Positions 7,010 through 12,789 of a stretch of DNA of 12,789 nt are shown here, piece after piece. The stretch is taken from assembly GCA_028709135.1 (NCBI GenBank), contig JAQVXN010000025.1, forward strand, positions 1-12,789, in the 5' to 3' direction. The stretch is from Bacteroidaceae bacterium. Its GTDB lineage: Bacteria > Bacteroidota > Bacteroidia > Bacteroidales > Bacteroidaceae. Position numbers and translations under genes: made by a program. Below the pieces are notes generated by a model that saw only the letters and a list, made by a program, of their open reading frames with translations, had not been told where the DNA came from and did no database searches. Within the stretch, counting starts at the first letter, position 1, and each line of letters begins with the position of its first letter.

Positions 7010-8296
7010 TTAAAATAAATTGAGAAAATCAGCAACAATATAGCTACTTCCTCCAATATAAATAAAATCTTCCGGTGAAGAATCTTTTAATGCTGCTTGA
7101 TAAGCAAGGCCTACAGTTGCAAAAGAATTACCTTGCAGTCCATAATTTTCCGCCATTTTTTTCAATTCGTTCTCATCGAGAGCTCTTTTTATTTCTGCCT
7201 TTGTAAAATAATATCTGGCATTATTAGGAAGTAATTTAAGAACGGCACAAATATCTTTGTCACTAACCATGCCAAAAACAATACGCAATGTTTTACATTT
7301 TTGGGCTTGGAGTTGGCGTGAAATATAAGTAAAGCCTCCTTCATTATGTCCAGTGTCACAAACGACGGTTGGGCAATTCTGTACTTTTTGCCAGCGTCCC
7401 ATTAGGCCGGTTGTTTCGCATACATGTGCAAATCCGTCTTTGACATTTTGATTTGAAATAGAGAATCCTTGCTTTCTGAGTTCAATCACCGCGTTAAGAA
7501 TGGTATTTGCATTCTTTTCTTGGCAAAGTCCTCCCAATTCTCCATGTAGCAATTCAAAATCCTTTGTTACAAAATCTCTACTACCTTTTTCATAGTTGGG
7601 AAGAGAACTTTTGATTTGTTGTTGTTCTTCCGCAAAAAAAATAGGGGCTTGTTCTTGAGTCGCTTTTTCAAGAAAAACAGGCTTTGTTTCAGGAATTGTT
7701 TCTCCTATTATAATAGGTACGCCATTTTTAATAATGCCAGCTTTTTCCTGAGCAATTTTTTGTAGTGTATGACCTAAAAATTGCATGTGATCAAAACTGA
7801 TATTTGTGATGATCGAAAGAATGGGATGAATAATATTGGTGCAATCTAAACGCCCTCCCAAACCAACTTCAATTACAGCTATGTCAACATTGCTTTCTTT
7901 AAAATATTTGAAAGCTAGAGCTGTAGTTAATTCAAAAAATGATGGACCCAAGGCCTCAAAGAAATGTCGTTCATTTTCAACGAAATCTATAACGTATTGT
8001 TCTGAAATAGGTATTCCGTTAACACGAATTCTTTCTCTGAAATCTTTCAGATGAGGCGAGGTGTAAAGACCCACGCGTTTTCCTGCTAATTGTAGAATAG
8101 CAGCTATTGTATGCGCACAAGAACCTTTCCCATTTGTTCCGGCAATATGAATTGTTGGGAATGAAAGATGGGGATGGCTAAAATGTTCATCTAGAATAAG
8201 CGTATTTGTAAGCCCTTCCTTATAACCGTCTTTCCCGATTCGTTCAAAAACAGGTACGGTTTGATAGAGATAGGAAATGGTTTCCTGATAGGTCAT
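7010..8296 (-). CDS. folC: Bifunctional folylpolyglutamate synthase / dihydrofolate synthase
   Basis: An ATP-dependent Mur-ligase-family enzyme that adds glutamate to dihydropteroate (making dihydrofolate) and to tetrahydrofolates; cytosolic. Its 428 residues match the family. Visible: P-loop IHIAGTNGKGSCAHT (Gly-Thr-Asn-Gly-Lys-Gly-Ser at 53-59), the TSPHLKDFRERIRVNG omega-loop region (79-94), FELTTALAF (121-129), IEVGLGGRLDCTN (142-154) with the metal-site Glu143, ISFDHMQFLG (166-175) followed by EKAGIIK, and C-terminal CDTGHNEGG (313-321), a variant of the usual DGAHNP motif. IGGSSYIVADFL closes the fold. The start ATG overlaps the dnaJ stop by one base (TAATG on the minus strand), which suggests coupled translation. 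Whether both activities are present cannot be told from sequence. No clear terminator is seen between it and the gal promoter. Confidence 0.95.
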   Translation of the reverse strand: MTYQETISYLYQTVPVFERIGKDGYKEGLTNTLILDEHFSHPHLSFPTIHIAGTNGKGSCAHTIAAILQLAGKRVGLYTSPHLKDFRERIRVNGIPISEQYVIDFVENERHFFEALGPSFFELTTALAFKYFKESNVDIAVIEVGLGGRLDCTNIIHPILSIITNISFDHMQFLGHTLQKIAQEKAGIIKNGVPIIIGETIPETKPVFLEKATQEQAPIFFAEEQQQIKSSLPNYEKGSRDFVTKDFELLHGELGGLCQEKNANTILNAVIELRKQGFSISNQNVKDGFAHVCETTGLMGRWQKVQNCPTVVCDTGHNEGGFTYISRQLQAQKCKTLRIVFGMVSDKDICAVLKLLPNNARYYFTKAEIKRALDENELKKMAENYGLQGNSFATVGLAYQAALKDSSPEDFIYIGGSSYIVADFLNLF

Positions 8297-9453
8297 TAAT
8301 CGAAAAACGTTTTAAATTTTTCAGAAATAGTTTTCCTTAACGATTCAGTGGGAGTAAAATTATCACTTTCAGTTAAGCTTTTCACTGTGTCTTTTTCTTC
8401 AGATGTAAGTCTTTCGGGTATATACACACTGACTTTTACAACCAGATCACCCGTACCATTTCCATATCCTTTTATGCCTGGGAGTCCTTTTCCGCGGAGC
8501 CGCAAAACTTTTCCCGGTTGAGTTCCTGGTTCAATACTAATTTTTGCTTTTCCTTCCATAGTCGGAATGGTCACAGTATCGCCCAGAACAGCTTGAGGCA
8601 CGGAGAGAAGCAAATTATAGATGATATCATTTTCATCACGTATAAAGGTTGTATCTTCTTCTTCCTCAATCATGACTTGTATATCTCCCGGAACACCGTT
8701 TCTTCTAGCGGCATTACCTTTTCCAGGAACGTTTACAATCATGTCATTACTTACACCTGCTGGAATTTTGATTTCAACAACGTCTTCACCCATTACAACG
8801 CCTTCACCGTGACAATGATGGCATTTGTTTTTGATAATACTTCCTTCACCTTGGCAAGTTGGGCAGACACTTTGAGTTTGCATCATTCCGAACAGGCTCT
8901 GACGAACTTTATTGACGTAACCAGATCCATGACACTGAGGACAAGTTTCCATTTGTGAATGTCCTTCACATCCGGAACCATTACATTCGGGACAAGTTAC
9001 ATATTTTTTGAGTTTAATCTTTTTGCTAATGCCAGTATAAATATCTTTTAGACTCAGCCTCATTCTTACGCGCATATCACTACCTCTATACTGCCGTTGT
9101 CCAGCTTGAGAATTTCCGCTAAATCCTCCAAAGCCACTGAAGCCTGCGTGACCGCCAAAAATATCTCCAAACATGGAAAAAATGTCATCCATATCCATGT
9201 TTTGTCCGCTAAAACCAGCTCCGGCACCATTTAGACCTTCAGCACCAAACCGATCATAACGGGCCCTTTTATCTGGATCGTGGAGCACGTCATAAGCTTC
9301 TGCAGCTTCCTTAAACTTTTCTTCAGCTACCTTATCACCCGGATTACGGTCTGGATGATATTTAATGGCCATCTTTTTATATGCCCGTTTTATCTCATCG
9401 TCTGAGGCTGTCTTTTCGACACCTAAAACTTCATAAAAATCTCTTTTCTCCAT
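8296..9453 (-). CDS. dnaJ: Chaperone protein DnaJ (type A Hsp40)
   Basis: Delivers unfolded protein to DnaK and stimulates its ATPase. At 385 residues all class-A parts are present: J domain (1-70) with the HPD motif at 33-35, then a Gly/Phe region (about 75-115, GFSGFGGFSG), a zinc-binding domain with four CxxCxGxG repeats at C154/C157, C171/C174, C197/C200 and C211/C214 (CPECNGSG, CPQCHGSG, CPTCQGEG, CHHCHGEG), and the two C-terminal beta domains with the LRLRGKGLPG motif. It follows grpE by 26 bases and shares one base with folC downstream. dnaK is not nearby. No CIRCE-like repeat was noticed, so any heat control would act at the start of the cluster. Confidence 0.98.
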   Translation of the reverse strand: MEKRDFYEVLGVEKTASDDEIKRAYKKMAIKYHPDRNPGDKVAEEKFKEAAEAYDVLHDPDKRARYDRFGAEGLNGAGAGFSGQNMDMDDIFSMFGDIFGGHAGFSGFGGFSGNSQAGQRQYRGSDMRVRMRLSLKDIYTGISKKIKLKKYVTCPECNGSGCEGHSQMETCPQCHGSGYVNKVRQSLFGMMQTQSVCPTCQGEGSIIKNKCHHCHGEGVVMGEDVVEIKIPAGVSNDMIVNVPGKGNAARRNGVPGDIQVMIEEEEDTTFIRDENDIIYNLLLSVPQAVLGDTVTIPTMEGKAKISIEPGTQPGKVLRLRGKGLPGIKGYGNGTGDLVVKVSVYIPERLTSEEKDTVKSLTESDNFTPTESLRKTISEKFKTFFD

Positions 9454-9479
9454 TGATTTGAAATAGATTCCTCTGTCTG

Positions 9480-10085
9480 TTATTGACCAATAGCTACTTT
9501 TGCGTGGCGGATTACTTTATCATTCAGCATGTATCCTGCTTGCACGCAATCAACGACCTTACCTTTTTGTTCATCACTTTGAGCAGGGATCATTGCAATG
9601 GCTTCATGGAAATCTGTATTGAAATCCTGACCTTTTGTCTCGATTTTCTTTAAACCTTGTGACTCTAAAACTTTTTGCAATTTTTGAAATACCAATTCTA
9701 CGCCTTCTTTCAGCGCTTTAATGTCATCGGATTTTTCTATATTCTGTTGTGCTCTTTCAAGATCGTCCATAATGGGCAGTAGGGCTGTCATTACCTTTTC
9801 TCCTCCATTAAGAATGAGCTCGGTTTTTTCTTTCAGCGTGCGCTTACGATAATTATCGAACTCTGCAACTTGACGAAGATATTTATCTTTCATTTCCGCC
9901 AAATCTTTTTCGAGTTTTTCAGTGTCCGAAACTTCAGTAACAGGTTCTTCTTTTACCATTTCTTCTGTTTCCTCTTTATCCTGTTCACTTTCCGTTTCAG
10001 GAGCAGGAGCTTGTGTAGCTTTAGCTTCTTGATTGGTTTCGGATTTTTCTATGTTTTCTTCCTCGTTTTTTTTATTTTTGCTCAT
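9480..10085 (-). CDS. grpE: GrpE, nucleotide exchange factor of DnaK
   Basis: Releases ADP from DnaK and works with the neighbouring dnaJ. The chosen start gives 201 residues: a very acidic, Glu-rich unstructured N-terminus (about 1-55), a long coiled coil containing DKYLRQVAEFDNYRKRTLKEK-type dimer helix sequence, and a C-terminal beta domain ending GYMLNDKVIRHAKVAIG, the GrpE signature (with His where many bacteria have Pro). An upstream in-frame ATG at 10130 would add MVRCLLVTNKKQPSK, making 216 residues. That extension is hydrophobic and basic, unlike GrpE N-termini, and would start 2 bases after the ABC-F stop. The start at 10085 is preceded by an A/G-rich AAGCAAG and is preferred, although the longer form would suit tight coupling. 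Confidence 0.93.
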   Translation of the reverse strand: MSKNKKNEEENIEKSETNQEAKATQAPAPETESEQDKEETEEMVKEEPVTEVSDTEKLEKDLAEMKDKYLRQVAEFDNYRKRTLKEKTELILNGGEKVMTALLPIMDDLERAQQNIEKSDDIKALKEGVELVFQKLQKVLESQGLKKIETKGQDFNTDFHEAIAMIPAQSDEQKGKVVDCVQAGYMLNDKVIRHAKVAIGQ

Positions 10086-10132
10086 CTTGCTTGGTTGTTT
10101 TTTATTAGTAACTAACAAACAGCGTACCAATT

Positions 10133-11752
10133 TCAGGATTTGGCATAGAGTTTTTCTTTCAGTGCCTTAATATGCTCGTCAACAATATAATCCTCATAAT
10201 TCATCAGTTTGTCAATACTGCCATTTGGAGAGAGTTCTATTATTCTATCTGCAAGAGATTCAATGAACTCGTGGTCATGACTCGCAAAGAGAAGATTCCC
10301 TTTATAAAGTTTCAAGTTGTTGTTAAATGCTTGAATGCTTTCCAAATCCAAATGATTGGTGGGTGTATCCAAAATCAAGCAGTTGGCATTTTTCAATTGC
10401 ATCCGGGCTATCATCAGCCTCATTTTCTCTCCTCCGGAAAGTACGTTTACTTTTTTCAGAATTTCTTCGCCTGAAAAAAGCATTCGTCCAAGAAAACCTT
10501 TTAAATAGACTTCATTACCTTCTCCAAACTGCCCAAGCCATTCCAACATGTTGAAATTTGTCTGAAAAAATTTGGTATTGTCAACGGGAAGATAAGCTGT
10601 CGTAATTGTTACTCCCCATTTATAATTACCAGCTTCGGGTTCCTGATTTCCTGTAATAATCTCAAATAAGGCAGTCATTGCACGTGGATCATGACTGATA
10701 AAAACTATTTTTTCTCCTTTTTCTATATTAAAATTCAAATGGTCAAATAAAACAGTCCCATCTTCTGTTACAGCTTTCAAGTCGTTTACTTCGAGAATTT
10801 GATTACCTGGCTCACGATCCATTTGAAAGATAATGCCGGGATACTTGCGATTTGACGGTTGTATTTCTTCCACATTCAGTTTTTCCAACATCTTCTTGCG
10901 ACTGGTTGTTTGCTTACTCTTTGCCACGTTTGCTGAAAAGCGACGAATAAATTCCTCCAATTCTTTGCGTTTCTCTTCAGATTTCTGACGCTGATTCTGG
11001 ACTTGCCTCAAGGCCAACTGACTGGATTCATACCAGAAACTGTAGTTGCCTGCATAAAGTGTGACTTTTCCATAATCTACGTCCACCGTATGCGTTGATA
11101 CAGCATCCAGAAAGTGACGATCATGGCTCACTACCAATACTGTGTGCTCATAATTTCCCAAATAGTCCTCCAACCATTCTACAGTTTCCAAGTCCAAATC
11201 ATTTGTAGGTTCGTCAAGCAGCAGATTGTCCGGATTGCCAAACAGGGCTTGAGCAAGCATCACACGCACTTTCTCTTTTCCTGAAAGTTCTTTCATAAAC
11301 ATCTGATGCTTGCTGTCTGGTATTCCAAGTTGATTGAGTAGTGTACCTGCACCACTTTCGGCGTCATAGCCTCCCATATTGGCAAATTTCTCTTCCAGTT
11401 CAGCTACTCTCATGCCATCTTCTTCACTGAAATCGGATTTGGCATAGAGTTCATTACGCTTTTGTGAGATGTCCCATAATTCATTATAGCCCATCAGTAC
11501 TGTCTCGAGGACTTTGAATTCATCAAATTTGAAGTGATCCTGACTGAGGACACTCATTCTTTCTCCTGGACCTATTTCTATATTCCCTTTCGTAGTTTCC
11601 AGCTCTCCTGAAATGGCGCGAAGCAACGTACTCTTGCCGGCTCCGTTGGCTCCGATAATACCATAAATATTACCGTTTGTAAACTTGAGGTTCACGTCTT
11701 TGTACAATACTTGGCGGCCAAATTGTATGGCCAAATCTGAAATGGTAATCAT
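10133..11752 (-). CDS. ABC-F family ATPase (YbiT-like), with one degenerate ATP site
   Basis: A soluble 539-residue protein with two ABC domains and no membrane segment; ABC-F members act on the ribosome as translation factors. NBD1: Walker A GANGAGKS (34-41), signature LSGKE (156-160), Walker B LLLDEP (D180, E181), switch His210. A charged linker (about 240-305) follows. NBD2: where Walker A is expected stands FISHDPRAMT (351-360), lacking the glycines and the Lys (Met359). Its signature LSGGE (438-442) is canonical. Walker B reads LILDTP, with Thr463 in place of the catalytic Glu. Switch His492 is kept. The overall domain order and the C-terminus (NYEDYIVDEH) resemble E. coli YbiT. The linker is not of the long kind typical of antibiotic-resistance ABC-F proteins. 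It heads the grpE-dnaJ-folC cluster, 47 bases before the preferred grpE start. Confidence 0.93.
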   Translation of the reverse strand: MITISDLAIQFGRQVLYKDVNLKFTNGNIYGIIGANGAGKSTLLRAISGELETTKGNIEIGPGERMSVLSQDHFKFDEFKVLETVLMGYNELWDISQKRNELYAKSDFSEEDGMRVAELEEKFANMGGYDAESGAGTLLNQLGIPDSKHQMFMKELSGKEKVRVMLAQALFGNPDNLLLDEPTNDLDLETVEWLEDYLGNYEHTVLVVSHDRHFLDAVSTHTVDVDYGKVTLYAGNYSFWYESSQLALRQVQNQRQKSEEKRKELEEFIRRFSANVAKSKQTTSRKKMLEKLNVEEIQPSNRKYPGIIFQMDREPGNQILEVNDLKAVTEDGTVLFDHLNFNIEKGEKIVFISHDPRAMTALFEIITGNQEPEAGNYKWGVTITTAYLPVDNTKFFQTNFNMLEWLGQFGEGNEVYLKGFLGRMLFSGEEILKKVNVLSGGEKMRLMIARMQLKNANCLILDTPTNHLDLESIQAFNNNLKLYKGNLLFASHDHEFIESLADRIIELSPNGSIDKLMNYEDYIVDEHIKALKEKLYAKS

Positions 11753-12099
11753 GCTTTTAGCTTTTGCGTAGCGATTTTACGTTTTATTGATAATCTCGTT
11801 TCTTTCATGCTGATTGACACAGAAAGTTTTTTCTGTCTCCTAACTATATTATATATTTATTGCACAAAATATTTCGAGCTCTTTCTTTTGGACTACAAAA
11901 TTACAAAAAAATAATGATATAGCCCAGTGTTTCGTGATTTTGGCTCCACCTTTAATTCCCAATTTTAAGAAGAATAATAAGATTTTAATAAATTTGAAAC
12001 CACTCAAGATTATCAAGCTATGAATCTCTCTTTATAGCTCTTGTAAAATTCCTATTATATGAATGTACGAGATATTTTCTTAAGTCAATCAGATTATTT
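11753..12099. other. Intergenic region upstream of the ABC-F gene
   Basis: No gene is seen. It contains a 7-bp-stem hairpin, ACAGAAA (11819-11825) with TTTCTGT (11830-11836), that would lie in the ABC-F leader, and a possible -7 box listed separately. The part after the orphan gene's stop (11940-12099) has only a weak 6-bp inverted repeat (AGCTAT/ATAGCT around 12016-12039), so no clear terminator for that gene. Confidence 0.5.
11896..11903 (-). promoter_or_regulatory. Possible -7 box for the ABC-F/grpE/dnaJ/folC cluster
   Basis: The minus strand reads TAATTTTG, matching TAnnTTTG. No TTTG is found at 19-21 bases upstream. It would give a leader of about 140 nt that includes the 11819-11836 hairpin, long enough for RNA-level control. 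This is weaker than the gal and orphan-gene promoters. Confidence 0.3.
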
Positions 12100-12603
12100 C
12101 TAAAACAAATCAGGGTCAAAAACTATTAATGGCTTTACAAATACGCCGTTCTTATCAATTGCACCATTTGCATAATTGTCAGGTTCAACACCATAGCCGT
12201 CCTCATCTCCATAGTTTTGTTGCACACATTCATGGAGGTGTATTAGACCATCGGAAACATTGTAACTTGCCTCTGTAAAATATACACCTCGTTTTTTTGC
12301 ATCCTTAATTCTATCATAATCATAGTTGATCTGACAGAAAAGTTCTGGAGTTACCCTGAATAGTAGATAAAATCTAACGTCTTTTATGGAGGAAAGAATT
12401 TGATAAATAACATTCCAACATGGATAATCCGGTTTATTTTGTGTTATACTGTTATAATACGGATCGTATTCAAATGTACCTTGACTGATTTTCTCTATTA
12501 ACGATTGTCGACGCTTATTATTAATGTTATCTGGATCTCTATCAATAAATTGGATGGAGTTAAAATCTTCTATGGATTTTTCCATTTCATTTTTTGTTTT
12601 CAT
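12100..12603 (-). CDS. Unrecognised 167-residue protein
   Basis: I do not recognise this protein. It has no signal peptide and no membrane segment, and is acidic and rich in Asp, Asn and Tyr. Features: a charged N-terminus (MKTKNEMEKSIEDFNS), a hydrophobic helix-like stretch WNVIYQILSSIKDVRFYLLFRV (about 64-85, too polar to span a membrane), an aromatic/acid segment QNYGDEDGYGVEPDNYANG, and a C-terminal strand VFVKPLIVFDPDLF. Met7 is an alternative start; Met1 is 40 bases downstream of an excellent promoter, which argues for expression. It is a single gene with no partner on the same strand in the window. Its size, soluble acidic nature and isolated accessory position would suit an immunity-type or other accessory protein, but nothing proves it. 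A DNA-binding role is unlikely given its acidity. Confidence 0.75.
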   Translation of the reverse strand: MKTKNEMEKSIEDFNSIQFIDRDPDNINNKRRQSLIEKISQGTFEYDPYYNSITQNKPDYPCWNVIYQILSSIKDVRFYLLFRVTPELFCQINYDYDRIKDAKKRGVYFTEASYNVSDGLIHLHECVQQNYGDEDGYGVEPDNYANGAIDKNGVFVKPLIVFDPDLF

Positions 12604-12642
12604 CTATCAATATGTTGTATGATCTATCGTATTATGTTGGGA

Positions 12643-12673
12643 CAAATATAAATAAAAAGGTTGAATCAACAAA
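12643..12673 (-). promoter_or_regulatory. Bacteroides-type promoter of the orphan gene
   Basis: On the minus strand TTTG (12673-12670), a 19-base spacer, then TATATTTG (12650-12643). The predicted start near 12636 leaves a leader of about 33 nt. It is identical in -7 sequence to the gdhA and gal operon promoters. Confidence 0.75.
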
Positions 12674-12690
12674 AGCCTTTTATTAAATAC

Positions 12691-12727
12691 TAACAGCGCC
12701 CAATCTTTTTGAGATTGGGCGCTGTTA
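12691..12727. terminator. Perfect 16-bp-stem hairpin, probable terminator of a gene beyond the right edge
   Basis: TAACAGCGCCCAATCT (12691-12706) and its exact reverse complement (12712-12727) surround a 5-nt loop TTTTG. On the minus strand the stem is followed by GTATTTAATAAAAG, AT-rich but without a proper U-tract. On the plus strand it is followed by GGGCTCACCC. It lies just upstream of the orphan gene's promoter, where it could stop transcription entering from the right. It might instead be a repeat or an insertion boundary. Confidence 0.5.
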
Positions 12728-12789
12728 GGGCTCACCCGATAAATTGTGTGTTTAATTATAAAATCAGGGAATATATAGAGTTTTTGGCA

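Noticed and set aside
9870..10115. Plus-strand frame opposite grpE, rich in Phe and hydrophobic residues
   Set aside because: It is the reverse of the Glu/Lys-rich GrpE coding sequence (GAA/AAA read as TTC/TTT), not a membrane protein.
10086..10130. Longer GrpE start adding 15 residues
   Set aside because: The extension MVRCLLVTNKKQPSK is unlike the acidic GrpE N-termini, and the ATG at 10085 is in a better context. It cannot be fully excluded.
12014..12041. Weak inverted repeat as a terminator of the orphan gene
   Set aside because: Only 6 bp pair cleanly and no U-tract follows on the minus strand.

Overview
This window looks like chromosomal DNA of a Bacteroidota species, most likely order Bacteroidales. 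The evidence is the AT-rich DNA, several promoters of the Bacteroides type (TTTG about 19-20 bases before TAnnTTTG), start codons without a clear Shine-Dalgarno sequence, and protein families whose sequence style fits this group. I cannot name a genus from the sequence alone.

Layout. At the left edge, on the minus strand, is the first 178 codons of a large receiver-plus-PEP/pyruvate-binding type protein. It diverges across about 200 AT-rich bases from gdhA (glutamate dehydrogenase, plus strand), which ends at a clear intrinsic terminator. A 1.25-kb stretch without a convincing gene follows (2071-3322). It holds a 29-bp inverted-repeat pair 575 bp apart end to end, enclosing four tandem 21-bp units with palindromic cores. 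It also has two further hairpins and the terminator of the gal operon.

All remaining genes are on the minus strand. The galactose operon galM - sugar/H+ symporter-like MFS transporter - galK runs from a good promoter at 6942-6973. It imports a hexose, converts beta- to alpha-galactose and phosphorylates it; galT and galE are not in the window. Upstream of it lies a tight cluster: an ABC-F ATPase, grpE, dnaJ and folC. The gaps are small and dnaJ/folC overlap by one base, so transcription as one unit is likely. It joins translation/ribosome factors, the nucleotide exchange factor and J-protein of the DnaK chaperone, and folate polyglutamylation. The right end has a single unrecognised 167-codon gene with its own strong promoter, preceded by a perfect 16-bp-stem hairpin.

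Most worth a second look: (1) the ABC-F protein has lost both halves of one composite ATP site while the other site is intact; (2) the gal transporter carries Asn at both positions that are the proton-coupling acids in E. coli FucP; (3) the 575-bp inverted-repeat module with a helically phased palindrome array; (4) the orphan gene at the right end. No CRISPR array, tRNA, rRNA or intact insertion sequence is visible.
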